NCBI GenBank assembly: GCA_012026885.1
Contig: VEPL01000007.1
Coordinates: 62,001 to 126,000, forward strand
Length of the DNA stretch: 64,000 bases
Reading direction: 5' to 3'
From: Betaproteobacteria bacterium
GTDB taxonomy: Bacteria; Pseudomonadota; Gammaproteobacteria; Burkholderiales; Rhodocyclaceae
In this document: positions 49,602 to 61,228 of the stretch, piece after piece
Position numbering within the stretch: the stretch's first letter is position 1
How the letters are laid out: every line of letters begins with the position of its first letter
Translations under genes and position numbers: made by a program
The notes under the pieces: generated by a model
Told to the model about the DNA's origin: nothing
The model's database searches: none
What the model saw: the letters and a program-made list of their open reading frames with translations, nothing else

Positions 49602-50329
49602 GCGGCTTCCTCTTCTTCGAGGCCATCCTCGAAGGCGGCGAGCGAAGCGGCCGGCACGCCCATGATGCGGGCGAGCCAGGGCGGCGGACTGGCGAGGCGT
49701 TCCTGCAGTTCGGCAAGTGCAACGCGGGCCTCGCCACCGGCCGGCTTCTTGACCGGATGGACGCCGGCGCGGACAACCTTGGCGGCCGCTGGTCCGCCGA
49801 TCGACTGCACGTAGACGATCTGGCAGTCGCCGATCAGCGCGGAGCGCGCCGCATTCTTGTCCTCGGCGGCATCGGCCTCGGCGGTACTGCGCACGCCGAT
49901 CAGGCGGATCGCCTCGCGGCCGACCTGGTAGATCAGGAAGCGGTCGCAGGAGCCGAAATGGCCGTCGAGGTTCTCGCCGCGGTTGGCGGCGACGGCGACG
50001 CGCAGCGAACCCGGCAGGTCGCCTTCGCGGTAGGCGTCGACGGCCGGGAAGTCGCTGTGTGCCATGCCCTGGCCCCAGAGCAGGCGAACGGCATCCTTCA
50101 GCTGTTCGGGTTCGACGCCGACGTGGCAGCCCTGCTCGGCGAAATCGCCAGCGAGGATGACGCGCAGGTCATCGACAGTCAGCTTGCCGAGCTTGGCTTC
50201 GGTCAGCGGAGCCTCGAGCTTTTCAATCAGGGCGCCGACGAAAGGCTTGACGTCAAGACCATTCAGGGCACGGGCAGCGATGGCGATGCGCAACGCGGCT
50301 TCGCGGGAAGCAATGGGCGATTCGGACAT
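49598..50329 (-). CDS. nifY: NifY/NafY-type FeMo-cofactor carrier
   Basis: A 243-residue protein. The N-terminal helical domain (about 1-95) is like NafY, followed by a NifX-like cofactor-binding domain (LRVAVAANRGENLDGHFGSC, DRFLIYQVGREAIRLIGVRS). These proteins bind FeMo-co or apo-dinitrogenase and hand over the cofactor. NifY and NafY cannot be told apart here. The order nifK-nifT-fdx-nifY is close to Azotobacter. The ATG at 50329 follows GGAGCCCATC. Confidence 0.88.
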   Translation of the reverse strand: MSESPIASREAALRIAIAARALNGLDVKPFVGALIEKLEAPLTEAKLGKLTVDDLRVILAGDFAEQGCHVGVEPEQLKDAVRLLWGQGMAHSDFPAVDAYREGDLPGSLRVAVAANRGENLDGHFGSCDRFLIYQVGREAIRLIGVRSTAEADAAEDKNAARSALIGDCQIVYVQSIGGPAAAKVVRAGVHPVKKPAGGEARVALAELQERLASPPPWLARIMGVPAASLAAFEDGLEEEEAA

Positions 50330-50407
50330 GATGGGCTCCTGGCAACGTCTTCAGGGGAACGCCCGCCCGGTTCGGACGGCGCAGGCGCTCGGCTCAGGAC
50401 GCGGCGT

Positions 50408-50599
50408 TCAGGCTGCGCTGATGCATCCGGACGGGCAGACGTCGACGCACAGCGGGGAGTCGTTGTGGCCGTCGCATTCCGTGCAGGTGGCGGCATCGAT
50501 CTTGTAGAAGATCTTGCCGGAGGCGATCGACTTGGTCGGGCAGACCGGCTTGCAGTCGCCGCAGGCGGTACACATGTCGGGGTCGATTTTCATTGCCAT
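50408..50599 (-). CDS. 2[4Fe-4S] ferredoxin of the nif operon
   Basis: A 63-residue ferredoxin. Cluster I has Cys10-x2-Cys13-x2-Cys16-x3-Cys20. Cluster II has Cys39-x2-Cys42-x8-Cys51-x3-Cys55, the long-insert pattern of FdxN-type/Allochromatium-type ferredoxins. It can donate low-potential electrons to NifH. The ATG at 50599 follows AAGGAGA; a second ATG two codons later is an alternative. It lies 11 bp after nifT. Confidence 0.93.
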   Translation of the reverse strand: MAMKIDPDMCTACGDCKPVCPTKSIASGKIFYKIDAATCTECDGHNDSPLCVDVCPSGCISAA

Positions 50600-50610
50600 G
50601 ATGAATCTCC

Positions 50611-50838
50611 TTAGTCTTCGGCCGCGCCTAGGCGCTTGGCACGCAGGGAAATGGGCAGGCGGGGCGGCTTGGCGATCGGGTCGATGTAGTACGTGCCACC
50701 GTTGTCCAGCTTGAGTTCGCCGCCCCACTTGTCCGGGGTGTCGAATTCGATGGACTCGATGGAGGCTTCCAGGTCGCGCTTCGGAAGGTAAAACACCAGC
50801 CCGCCGCCGGCGCCTTGCTGGATCATGATGTTGGCCAT
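50611..50838 (-). CDS. nifT: Nitrogen fixation protein NifT
   Basis: A 75-residue protein of the NifT/FixU family (ANIMIQQGAGGGLVFYLPKR; ESIEFDTPDKWGGELKLDNG; TYYIDP). The precise role is unknown, and mutants have little phenotype in other species. The ATG at 50838 follows GCAGGAGCGACAA. Its place right after nifK is standard. Confidence 0.93.
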   Translation of the reverse strand: MANIMIQQGAGGGLVFYLPKRDLEASIESIEFDTPDKWGGELKLDNGGTYYIDPIAKPPRLPISLRAKRLGAAED

Positions 50839-50854
50839 TTGTCGCTCCTGCAGG

Positions 50855-50892
50855 ACCGGCGGCACCTGAACTTTCGTCCGGGCGCCGCCGGT
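50855..50892 (-). other. Hairpin between nifK and nifT
   Basis: A 9-bp perfect stem ACCGGCGGC / GCCGCCGGT with a 20-nt loop right after the nifK stop. It lacks a T-run, so it may attenuate or stabilise the message and lower nifT expression relative to nifK. Confidence 0.5.
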
Positions 50893-50900
50893 GATCCGGA

Positions 50901-52469
50901 TTAACGAACCAGGTCGTAGTTGAAGTCGGTCGTTCCCATGCCCATCGTCTCCTTGTCGAGCTGCTCAAGGACGGCGTTGGTCAGTTGGGTGACCACGGAC
51001 ATCATCCCTTCGTAGCCCAGCGTCGTGGCACGGTGCATGTGGTGACGGTCGAAGATCGGGAAGCCGATGCGGATCAGCGGTACTTCGAATTCGTCGCCCT
51101 TGTACTTGGTGTCGCGCTGGATGTACTTGCCGTAGGAGTTGCCGATCAGGAAATCCGGCTTGTCCGTGAAGCAGAGGGAACGCATGTGCCAGAGGTCATT
51201 GCCGACATAGACCTTGCCCAGGGTGCCGAACGGGCTGGAGTCGAGCAGCTTCTGCATGGCCTTGCCCCAGCGCTTGTTGGCGTTGTGGGAGAGGATGTGC
51301 GTCGGCTCGGCGCCGACTTCCAGCAGGATCTTGACCATGCCCATGACGAAGTCGGGGTCGCCGTAGACCGCGAACTTCTTGCCGTGCAGCCAGGCGTGGC
51401 TGTCGGAGACGAGGTCCATGCAGCGGCCGCGTTCGAGTTCCAGCGAGGCCGGGATCGGCTTGCCGGTCAGCTCGGAGACCTTCATCAGCAGTTCGTCGGT
51501 CCACTCGACGCCCATCGGGATGTTGAGCTTGGGCACCTCGTGGGTCCAGGTGGCTTCGACGAACTTCTTCGTCTTTTCCAGCTGGGCCGGTTGCAGCATC
51601 AGCGTCGTGATGGCGTTCGGCGCATCCTTGATTTCGGGGATGGTGGTGCCGCCCGAGTACATCCGGAATTCGCCGTCGGCCGGGGTGTCGAAGACTTCCG
51701 AGGGGTCGGAGAGCATCGTGTAGCCGACACCCATCTCGGTCAGCATGCGCTTGATGACGCGGTAGTTGCCGAGGTAGGTCTCGAAGCCCGGGACGATGTT
51801 GATCTTGCCGTTGCTGCCGACCTTCTTGCCTTCCATGTCGTTCAGCGTGAAGGAGCGCAGGATGCCTTCTTCCATGTTGTCCCAGCCGGTGGTGTGCGAA
51901 CCGACGAAGGACGGGGTGTGGGCGAAGGGGATCGGGAATTCCTGGGCGATGTGGCCGTCCTTCTTGGCGTTGTTGATGAAGGCGTTCAGGTCGTCACCGA
52001 TGACTTCGGCCATGCAGGTGGTCGAGACGGCGATCATTTCCGGCTTGTAGATCGCCTTGGCGTTGGCCAGGCCTTCGTGCATGTTCTTCTGGCCGCCGAA
52101 CACCGCCGCGTCTTCCGTCATCGAGTCGGAAACGCAGGAGCACGGTTCGCGGAAGTGGCGGTTGAAGTAGGTGCGGAAGTAGGCGACACAGCCTTGCGAG
52201 CCATGCACGTAGGGCAGGGTCTTGTGGAAGCCGGAGGCGCAGAGGACGGCGCCGAGCGGCTGGCAGGCCTTGGCCGGATCGACGGTCAGGGCTTCGCGCT
52301 TGAAGTTGAGTTCCTGGTACTCCTGGGTCGTCGACCACATGAAGGTTTCCAGGACTTTTTCCGGCGAGTGACCTTCCTCGAACTGCTGGCGCTTTTCGGC
52401 CAGGTTCTTCTTGTAGTCATCATCGCGGAACAGCGGGTAGCAGGGTTTGATCTTTTCTGCAGTTTGCAT
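50901..52469 (-). CDS. nifK: Nitrogenase molybdenum-iron protein beta chain
   Basis: A 522-residue subunit that with NifD forms dinitrogenase. P-cluster cysteines are recognisable in CQPLGAVLCASGF, HGSQGCVAYFRTYF and STTCMAEVIGDD, and the P-cluster serine region is DSMTEDAAVFGG. The N-terminus MQTAEKIKPCYPLFRDDDYK is typical of the longer group-I NifK. The ATG at 52469 follows AAGGAGATAGCC. It lies 60 bp after nifD. Confidence 0.98.
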   Translation of the reverse strand: MQTAEKIKPCYPLFRDDDYKKNLAEKRQQFEEGHSPEKVLETFMWSTTQEYQELNFKREALTVDPAKACQPLGAVLCASGFHKTLPYVHGSQGCVAYFRTYFNRHFREPCSCVSDSMTEDAAVFGGQKNMHEGLANAKAIYKPEMIAVSTTCMAEVIGDDLNAFINNAKKDGHIAQEFPIPFAHTPSFVGSHTTGWDNMEEGILRSFTLNDMEGKKVGSNGKINIVPGFETYLGNYRVIKRMLTEMGVGYTMLSDPSEVFDTPADGEFRMYSGGTTIPEIKDAPNAITTLMLQPAQLEKTKKFVEATWTHEVPKLNIPMGVEWTDELLMKVSELTGKPIPASLELERGRCMDLVSDSHAWLHGKKFAVYGDPDFVMGMVKILLEVGAEPTHILSHNANKRWGKAMQKLLDSSPFGTLGKVYVGNDLWHMRSLCFTDKPDFLIGNSYGKYIQRDTKYKGDEFEVPLIRIGFPIFDRHHMHRATTLGYEGMMSVVTQLTNAVLEQLDKETMGMGTTDFNYDLVR

Positions 52470-52529
52470 GGCTATCTCCTTGCCGGCGCCGCTCATCCGC
52501 GGCCGCCGGCGCAAGGTTGATGATCTGAA

Positions 52530-54002
52530 TCAGGCGGCTTTCAGGGTCTCTTCGACGGCAACCTTCTTCCACGGGGGCGTCAGGTTCTTGAAGGTCGGGC
52601 TCGAGAGCGCAATGTCCATGTCACGGGCGAAGATCGCGAAACCGTCGTAACCGTGGTAAGGACCCGAGTAGTCCCAGGAGTGCATCTGGCGCAGCGGAAT
52701 GCCCATCTTCTGGAAGATGTACTTTTCCTTGATGCCCGAGCCGACCATGTCCGGCTTCAGCTTCTTGACGAACTCTTCCAGCTCGAAACCGGTGACGTCG
52801 TCGTAGAGCAGGGTGGCATCGCCCATTTCCTTGATCGTGCGGTCGTAGTCGTCGTTGTGGGCGAATTCGTAGCCGGTGCCGATGACTTCCATGCCGAGGT
52901 CTTCGTAGGCGCCGATGACGTGGCGCGGACGCAGGCCGCCGACGTAGAGCATGACCTTCTTGCCCTGCAGGCGCGGCTTGTACTTGGCGATGATGGCATC
53001 CATCATGGGCTGGTAGCGGGCGATCACCGCCTCGGTCTTTTCCTTCACCGAGTCGTCGAAGAAGCCGGCAATCCGGCGCAGCGATTCGATGATCTTGGTC
53101 GGGCCGAAGAAGTTGTATTCCATGTAGGGAATGCCGTACTTCTCTTCCATGTGGCGGCTGATGTAGTTCATCGAGCGGTAGCAGTGCAGCAGGTTCAGCT
53201 TGACCTTCGGCGTGTTCATCATTTCCGCCAGGGTGCCGTCGCCGGACCACTGGGCAACCACGCGCAGGCCCATTTCCTCGAGGAGGATACGGGTGGCCCA
53301 GGCATCGCCGCCGATGTTGTAGTCGCCGATGATGGCGACGTCGTACGGGGTCGATTCGAAGGGCTGGCCGTCGCGCTTGTCGAGCACCCAGTCACGGATC
53401 GCGTCGTTGGCGATGTGGTGGCCGAGCGACTGGGAAACGCCGCGGAAGCCTTCGCAACGCACCGGGACGATCGGCTTCTCGATGACGACTGCGGACTTCT
53501 TGGCAACGCCTTCGATGTCGTCGCCGATCAGGCCGATCGGGCATTCCGACTGGACCGAGATGCCGCGATGCAGCGGGAAGAGCATCTCGACTTCCTCGAT
53601 CAGCTTGGCGAGCTTCTTGTCGCCGCCGAAGACGATGTCCTTCTCTTGGAAATCGGAGGTGAAGTTCATCGTGCCGAAGGAGTCGATGCCGGTGGTGCCG
53701 ACGTAGTAGTTACGGCGACCGGCGCGGGAATACTGGCCGCAGCCGACCGGGCCGTGCGAGATGTGGATCATGTCCTTGATCGGACCCCAGACCACACCCT
53801 TCGAGCCGGCGTAGGCGCAGCCGCGGATGGTCATGACGCCGGGCAGGGACTTGCGGTTCGAGGTGATGCACTTCTTGGATTGCTCGATGGACGGGTCATT
53901 GGCCGTCAGGTGCTTGGCCCGGTCCTTCTTGGCTTTTTCCGGATAAACCTCCAGCACCTCGGCAATGAGGGCTTCGGTTTCTTCGCGAGTCATGGTGCTC
54001 AT
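52530..54002 (-). CDS. nifD: Nitrogenase molybdenum-iron protein alpha chain
   Basis: A 490-residue subunit that carries FeMo-cofactor. The P-cluster cysteines are in [30 protein letters not shown] and [12 protein letters not shown]. The FeMo-co cysteine is in [11 protein letters not shown] and its histidine in [16 protein letters not shown]. The molybdenum-type sequence [10 protein letters not shown] and full length point to the Mo enzyme rather than V or Fe-only. Start ATG 54002 with AGGAGGAAAAC. Confidence 0.98.
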   Translation of the reverse strand: MSTMTREETEALIAEVLEVYPEKAKKDRAKHLTANDPSIEQSKKCITSNRKSLPGVMTIRGCAYAGSKGVVWGPIKDMIHISHGPVGCGQYSRAGRRNYYVGTTGIDSFGTMNFTSDFQEKDIVFGGDKKLAKLIEEVEMLFPLHRGISVQSECPIGLIGDDIEGVAKKSAVVIEKPIVPVRCEGFRGVSQSLGHHIANDAIRDWVLDKRDGQPFESTPYDVAIIGDYNIGGDAWATRILLEEMGLRVVAQWSGDGTLAEMMNTPKVKLNLLHCYRSMNYISRHMEEKYGIPYMEYNFFGPTKIIESLRRIAGFFDDSVKEKTEAVIARYQPMMDAIIAKYKPRLQGKKVMLYVGGLRPRHVIGAYEDLGMEVIGTGYEFAHNDDYDRTIKEMGDATLLYDDVTGFELEEFVKKLKPDMVGSGIKEKYIFQKMGIPLRQMHSWDYSGPYHGYDGFAIFARDMDIALSSPTFKNLTPPWKKVAVEETLKAA

Positions 54003-54054
54003 GTTTTCCTCCTGACGCCGCCACCAATCTGTGGCCGGCGTGCTGGTTGAAAGT

Positions 54055-54076
54055 GGCGGGTGCGGCAGCACCCGCC
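54055..54076 (-). other. Stem-loop between nifH and nifD
   Basis: A perfect 9-bp stem GGCGGGTGC / GCACCCGCC with a 4-nt loop, 17 bp after the nifH stop. There is no T-run. Similar intergenic stem-loops protect nifH mRNA and raise the NifH:NifDK ratio in other diazotrophs; that function here is inferred. Confidence 0.6.
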
Positions 54077-54092
54077 GTCTTGCGCAGTGGGC

Positions 54093-55974
<1,882 letters not shown>

Positions 55975-56016
55975 CGCGGGCGGGCCGGCGCGTCCGCTTG
56001 GGAGATAATCCGCGCC

Positions 56017-59000
56017 ATGACGCCCGACCTTCACAATCCGGTTCAGCGCATCGTCAAGATTCGCCGCGACTACAACACCTGGGTCGCCAACGAGACGCTC
56101 GAGGATTTCGCGCTGCGCTTCACCCCGCGCAGCTTCCGCAAATGGTCGGAATGGCGGGTCGCCAACACCGCCTTCGGGGCCGCCTCGTTCCTCGTCCTCG
56201 AGGCGGTCGGTGCGACCATGCTGGTGCAGGCCGGCTTCGTCAACGCCTTCTGGGCCATCCTGGCGACCGGGCTGATCATCTTCCTGCTCGGCCTGCCGAT
56301 CAGCATCATGGCCGCCCGCCACGGGCTCGACATGGACCTGCTGACGCGTGGTGCCGGTTTCGGCTACATCGGCTCGACCATCACCTCGCTGATCTACGCC
56401 AGCTTCACCTTCATCTTCTTCGCGCTGGAAGCGGCGATCATGGCCTATGCGCTCGAACTGGCCTTCCGAATTCCGCCGGCCTGGGGCTACCTGATCTGCG
56501 CGCTGGTGGTGATCCCGCTGGTCACCCACGGGGTCACCGCGATCAGCCGGCTGCAGGCGTGGACGCAGCCGCTATGGCTGTTCCTGCTCGTGCTGCCCTA
56601 CGCCTTCCTGTTCTTCGAGGAACCGCAGGCGCTGGCCGGGCTCTGGGATTACGGCGGCGAGCACGGCGGGGCCGGCGGCTTCGATCCGCACCTGTTCGGC
56701 GCCGCGCTGACCGTCGGCATCGCGCTGGTCACCCAGATGGGCGAACAGGTCGACTACCTGCGCTTCATGCCGGAGAAGACGCCGGCGACCGCACGCCGGT
56801 GGTGGTTCGGGGTCATCGCCGGCGGGCCGGGCTGGGTCCTGCCCGGTGTCCTCAAGATGCTGGGCGGCGCATTCCTCGCCTGGCTGGCACTGCGCAATGC
56901 GGTTCCCGCCGACAAGGCGGTCGATCCCAACCAGATGTACCTGATCGGCTTCTCCCACGTCTTCGACAACACGACCCTGGCGATCGCCGCGACGGCGCTC
57001 TTCGTCGTCGTCTCGCAACTCAAGATCAACGTGACCAATGCCTATGCCGGGTCGCTGGCCTGGTCCAACTTCTTCTCGCGGCTGACCCACAGCCACCCGG
57101 GGCGCGTCGTCTGGGTCGTCTTCAACACGCTGATCGCCCTGCTGCTGATGGAGCTGAACGTTTTCCAGGCCCTCGGCCAGGTACTCGGTCTCTACTCGAA
57201 CATCGCGATTTCCTGGATGGCGGCAGTGGTTGCCGATCTCGTCATCAACAAGCCGATGGGCTGGTCACCGCGCGGCCTCGAGTTCAAGCGCAGCCACCTC
57301 TACGACATCAACCCGGTCGGGGTCGGGTCGATGACGCTGGCCTCGGCCCTTTCGATTGCTGCGTTTGTCGGCCTGCTCGGCGAAGCGGTCCAGCCCTATG
57401 CCCCGTTCATCGCGCTGGGCGCTGCGTTCGTGCTGTCGCCGCTGATCGCCTGGGCGACCGGCGGGCGCTACTACCTCGTGCGCCGCGCCGGGGAGCATGC
57501 GGTCGACGCCGGAAAATGCGTGATTTGCGAACGTACCTACGAGGCCGAGGATATGGCCCGCTGCCCGGCCTATGCCGGTGCGATCTGCTCGCTGTGCTGC
57601 TCGCTCGACGCCCGTTGCCACGATCTTTGCAAGCCGCAGGCCCATCTCGGCGCGCAGTGGGACGCGGTGCTGCGCCGCGTCCTGCCGCGCGCCGTGTTGC
57701 CCTACCTGGAAACCGGCCTGGGTCACTACCTGCTGCTGATGACCGGCATCGTGCCCATCCTGGCGCTGGTGCTCGGCGTCCTCTACACGCACGAACTGCT
57801 GGCACTCGAGAGCACGGCGCCCGAAGTTGTCGCCCGCCTGCAGGACAGCTTCATCAAGACCTTCGCGGCGCTGCTCATGCTCTCTGGCGTCATCGCCTGG
57901 TGGATGGTGCTGACCCAGGAGAGCCGGCGTGTCGCGCAGGAGGAGTCGAACCGCCAGACCCAGCTGCTCATCCAGGAGATCGAATCGCACCAGAAGACCG
58001 ACGCCGCCCTGCAGCAGGCCAAGCTGGTCGCCGACCAGGCCAATTCGGCCAAGAGCCGCTACGTCACGGCGATCAGCCACGAGCTGCGCACGCCGCTCAA
58101 CAGCATCCTCGGCTACGCGCAGATCCTGGCGGCCGACGAGGACATCCCTGCCCACCGGCGGCAGGCCGTCGACGTCATCCGCAAGTCCGGTGACCACTTG
58201 CTGTCGGTCATCGAGGGGACGCTCGACATCGCCCGTATCGAGGGCGGCAAGCTGACCCTCGACGTTCGCGCCATGGATTTCCCCGATTTGCTGCAGCAGG
58301 TCGTCGGGATGTTCGAGCTGCAGGCGCGCAACAAGGGCCTGTCGTTTACCTACCGGCCGTCCGGCGAGTTGCCCGCCGTGGTGCGTGCCGACGAGCGGCG
58401 CCTGCGCCAGATCCTGATCAACGTGCTCGGCAATGCCGTCAAGTTCACCCAGCGCGGCGGCGTCACTTTCGAGGTCGAGTACCGGCGCGACATGGCGACC
58501 TTCGTGATCCGCGACACCGGGCCGGGCATACCGGCCGGCGAACTCGAGCGCGTCTTCGAGCCCTTCGTCCGCGGCAGCACGGCGCAGGCCGCGGGCAGCG
58601 GCGTTGGACTGACCATCGCGCGCATGCTTACCGACCTGATGGGCGGCGAAATGCAGGTCTCCAGCCCGCCGGGCGAGGGCGCGCAGTTCCGCATCCGCCT
58701 GTTCCTGCCGCAGGTGCATGCCGTGCAGGCGGCACGCGAACTGCCGCGGCGCAACCGCATCGGTTACGTCGGCGTGCGCAGGCGCATCCTCATCGTGGAC
58801 AACGAGAAGGTCGACCGGGAATTGCTGCAGAGCGTGCTCGAGCCGCTCGGCTTCGTAATCGCCCAAGCCGCCAGCGGCGAAGAATGCCTGGCGGTGGCGC
58901 CGCGCTTCGCGCCGCATCTGATCTTCATGGACCTCGGCATGCCGGGCATCGACGGCTGGGAAACGATCCGCCGCCTGAGGCGCGATCAGGGAAGCGAGGC

Positions 59001-59409
59001 GAAGATCGCCATCCTCTCGGCCAACGCCTTCGACCGGGGGCTCGACAACGATGCCGGCGTCGCCCCCGAGGATTTCATCGTCAAGCCGCTCAAGGTCGAG
59101 CGCCTGCTCGACTGGTTGGGTGAGCGGCTCGACATCGAATGGGTGACCGCCACCACGGCACCCGCTACTGCCGCGCCGTCAGCCAGCGGGCCGGCGCCGC
59201 TGGTGCCGCCGGACGAAGGCGAACTGGCGGCGCTCGAATCACTGGTCGATCTCGGCTACCTGCGCGGCATCCTCGCCAAGCTCGCCGAGATCGAACGCCT
59301 CGATGCCCGCCATGCGGAGTTCGTCCGCGTCCTGCGCGAGCAGGCCCGCCAGTTCCAGTTCGATGCCATGAAGGAAGTGCTCAGGAAAATGCGCGATGCA
59401 GCCATCTGA
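56017..59409 (+). CDS. Permease-histidine kinase-receiver fusion sensor
   Basis: An 1130-residue hybrid. Residues ~40-490 are a nucleobase:cation symporter-1 (cytosine/purine-type) permease with about twelve helices (RGAGFGYIGSTITSLIYASF; AIAATALFVVVSQLKINVTN). Residues 501-538 are a linker with eight cysteines (CVIC, CP, CSLCC, CHDLC). Two more helices follow, then a coiled coil, the kinase with His688 in ISHELRTPLNS, N-box NVLGNAVKFT and G-boxes DTGPGIP and GSGVGLTIA, and a receiver with Asp972 (FMDLGMPGIDG). The C-terminus is helical. It probably senses transport or binding of a small nitrogen solute. Confidence 0.88.
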   Translation: MTPDLHNPVQRIVKIRRDYNTWVANETLEDFALRFTPRSFRKWSEWRVANTAFGAASFLVLEAVGATMLVQAGFVNAFWAILATGLIIFLLGLPISIMAARHGLDMDLLTRGAGFGYIGSTITSLIYASFTFIFFALEAAIMAYALELAFRIPPAWGYLICALVVIPLVTHGVTAISRLQAWTQPLWLFLLVLPYAFLFFEEPQALAGLWDYGGEHGGAGGFDPHLFGAALTVGIALVTQMGEQVDYLRFMPEKTPATARRWWFGVIAGGPGWVLPGVLKMLGGAFLAWLALRNAVPADKAVDPNQMYLIGFSHVFDNTTLAIAATALFVVVSQLKINVTNAYAGSLAWSNFFSRLTHSHPGRVVWVVFNTLIALLLMELNVFQALGQVLGLYSNIAISWMAAVVADLVINKPMGWSPRGLEFKRSHLYDINPVGVGSMTLASALSIAAFVGLLGEAVQPYAPFIALGAAFVLSPLIAWATGGRYYLVRRAGEHAVDAGKCVICERTYEAEDMARCPAYAGAICSLCCSLDARCHDLCKPQAHLGAQWDAVLRRVLPRAVLPYLETGLGHYLLLMTGIVPILALVLGVLYTHELLALESTAPEVVARLQDSFIKTFAALLMLSGVIAWWMVLTQESRRVAQEESNRQTQLLIQEIESHQKTDAALQQAKLVADQANSAKSRYVTAISHELRTPLNSILGYAQILAADEDIPAHRRQAVDVIRKSGDHLLSVIEGTLDIARIEGGKLTLDVRAMDFPDLLQQVVGMFELQARNKGLSFTYRPSGELPAVVRADERRLRQILINVLGNAVKFTQRGGVTFEVEYRRDMATFVIRDTGPGIPAGELERVFEPFVRGSTAQAAGSGVGLTIARMLTDLMGGEMQVSSPPGEGAQFRIRLFLPQVHAVQAARELPRRNRIGYVGVRRRILIVDNEKVDRELLQSVLEPLGFVIAQAASGEECLAVAPRFAPHLIFMDLGMPGIDGWETIRRLRRDQGSEAKIAILSANAFDRGLDNDAGVAPEDFIVKPLKVERLLDWLGERLDIEWVTATTAPATAAPSASGPAPLVPPDEGELAALESLVDLGYLRGILAKLAEIERLDARHAEFVRVLREQARQFQFDAMKEVLRKMRDAAI

Positions 59410-60346
59410 CAGCCCCGTCGACCGCACGATTGCCGACATCGTCCTGATCGTCGATGACGTTCCCGAGAACCTGTCGCTGCTGCACGATGCGCTCGACGAG
59501 GCCGGCTATACCGTGCTCGTCGCTACGCACGGCGAGGCCGCGCTGCAACGGGCCCGCCAGAGCCTGCCCGATGTCATCCTGCTCGACGCCGTGATGCCGG
59601 GGATGGATGGCTTCGAGGTCGCGCGCCGGCTCAAGGCCGATTTCGCGACCCTGCACATCCCGATCGTCTTCATGACCGGCCTCACCGAAACCGAGCACAT
59701 CGTCGCTGCCTTCGCCGCCGGCGGCGCCGACTACATCACCAAGCCGATCCGCCCGGCCGAGGTGCTCGCGCGCATCGCCGCGCACATGGCGAACGCCCGC
59801 CAGATGCGCCAGGCGCGCAGCGCGCTCGATGCCTTCGGCCAGGCCACCGTCGCGGTGCGTGCCGCCGACGGCCGTATCGTCTGGCAGACGCCGCTCGCGC
59901 GCAGCCTGCTCAACAGCTATTTCGGCAACCCCGAGACGATTGCCCCCGAAGAACTGCTCGCCTGGATCGCCGCCGCCCACCGGGCTCGTGCCGAGGGGCG
60001 CGAACCGCTGCCGCTGCTGGTGGCTGCAGGCAACCGCCGCCTGCTCGCGTCCTTTCACGACCGCACAGGCGACGACGAATGGCTGGTTGTGCTGCGCGAG
60101 GAAAACGACGCCTCGGCGGTCGAGTCGCTGGTTGCCGCCTTCCGCCTGACCCAGCGCGAGGCCGAGGTGCTCTACTGGGTGGTCCAGGGCAAGACCAGCA
60201 AGGACATTGGTGAAATCCTCGGCAGCAGCCCGCGCACGGTCAACAAGCACCTCGAGCACGTTTTCGAGAAGCTCGGCGTGGAGACCAGGACCGCCGCCGC
60301 CAACCTCGCCATGGGCAAGATGCGTGGAACTTACCCAGACCGGTAG
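59396..60346 (+). CDS. LuxR-type response regulator
   Basis: A 316-residue regulator with an N-terminal receiver (phosphorylation Asp64 in ILLDAVMPGMDG, Thr in FMTGLTE, Lys in YITKPIRP), a PAS-like middle domain (about 140-235) and a C-terminal LuxR helix-turn-helix (FRLTQREAEVLYWVVQGKTS, PRTVNKHLEHVFEKLGV). It starts 14 bp inside the sensor gene, so it is the cognate regulator. Arrangement as in CrbS/CrbR but with a different transporter fold. Targets unknown; urt genes are candidates. Confidence 0.92.
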   Translation: MQPSDSPVDRTIADIVLIVDDVPENLSLLHDALDEAGYTVLVATHGEAALQRARQSLPDVILLDAVMPGMDGFEVARRLKADFATLHIPIVFMTGLTETEHIVAAFAAGGADYITKPIRPAEVLARIAAHMANARQMRQARSALDAFGQATVAVRAADGRIVWQTPLARSLLNSYFGNPETIAPEELLAWIAAAHRARAEGREPLPLLVAAGNRRLLASFHDRTGDDEWLVVLREENDASAVESLVAAFRLTQREAEVLYWVVQGKTSKDIGEILGSSPRTVNKHLEHVFEKLGVETRTAAANLAMGKMRGTYPDR

Positions 60347-60433
60347 GATAGGCACGCGTCCTTGGCGAAAGATGCACCGGTTCGGAGAGCATTTGATTCC
60401 CGACGGTGCTTTGCCGAGCGGTCCGTCCGGTCG

Positions 60434-61090
60434 TCAGAACTCCATTTCCAATTCCTCGATGTCGTCGGGTTCCTGCCTGGCCGAGGCAATCCATTCCTGC
60501 ATGGCGGGCAGCGCCATGATCGTCTGGCAATAGGCGCTACAGGCCTCGTCGAGGGCGACATCGTAGGTCAGGAAGCGGGTGGCGACCGGTGCGTACATGG
60601 CGTCGGCGAGGGTTGGCGTCTTGCCGAAGAGAAAGGGGCCGCCGTAGCGCAGCAGGCAATCATTCCAGATCTCGGCGATGCGTTCGATGTCGCCCTTGGC
60701 GCGCGACCAGACGGTGAACTTGGGGAAATGCGCCTTCAGGTTCATCGGTAGCGCCGAGCGCAGTGCGCTGAAGCCGGAGTGCATCTCGCCGCAGACCGAG
60801 CGGCAGTGGGCGCGGGCGGTGGCGTCGGCTGGCAACAGGTTGGCCTTGGGCTTGATCTCGTTGAGATATTCGCCAATGGCCAGGGTGTCCCACACCGAAA
60901 TCTTTCCGTGCGTGAGGCGCGGTACGCGCACCGAGGGGGCGAGCAGGAGCAGTTCGGCGCGGGCACTGGCGTCGTCCGTCTCGACCATTTCCTCGGCAAA
61001 GTCGAGTCCGGCGAAGCGGGCCATCAGCCAGCCGCGAAGCGACCAGGATGAGTAGTTCTTGCTGCTCAGGGTAAGCGTTGCGACGGGCAT
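60434..61090 (-). CDS. Glutathione S-transferase family protein
   Basis: A 218-residue GST. The N-terminal thioredoxin fold has the substrate motif LTLSSKNYSSWSLRGWLMAR with Ser as likely catalytic residue, and the glutathione-binding SVRVPRLTHG and ISVWDTLAIGEYL. The C-terminal helices include PTLADAMYAPVATRF. It resembles the Ser-type GST branch with the SSW motif. The ATG at 61090 gives the correct N-terminus. Substrate unknown. Confidence 0.9.
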   Translation of the reverse strand: MPVATLTLSSKNYSSWSLRGWLMARFAGLDFAEEMVETDDASARAELLLLAPSVRVPRLTHGKISVWDTLAIGEYLNEIKPKANLLPADATARAHCRSVCGEMHSGFSALRSALPMNLKAHFPKFTVWSRAKGDIERIAEIWNDCLLRYGGPFLFGKTPTLADAMYAPVATRFLTYDVALDEACSAYCQTIMALPAMQEWIASARQEPDDIEELEMEF

Positions 61091-61228
61091 CGGGTTCGGT
61101 CTCCACAAAAGGGATCGGGCGCTGCAAGGGAGCGCCGCGTTCAAGGCTGGTTAGCAAGGCACATGCCAGATGGTTGGCGGCCGACGGCATGTGTATTGCT
61201 TGTACAGGAGGCCGCCAATTCCCCGGAA

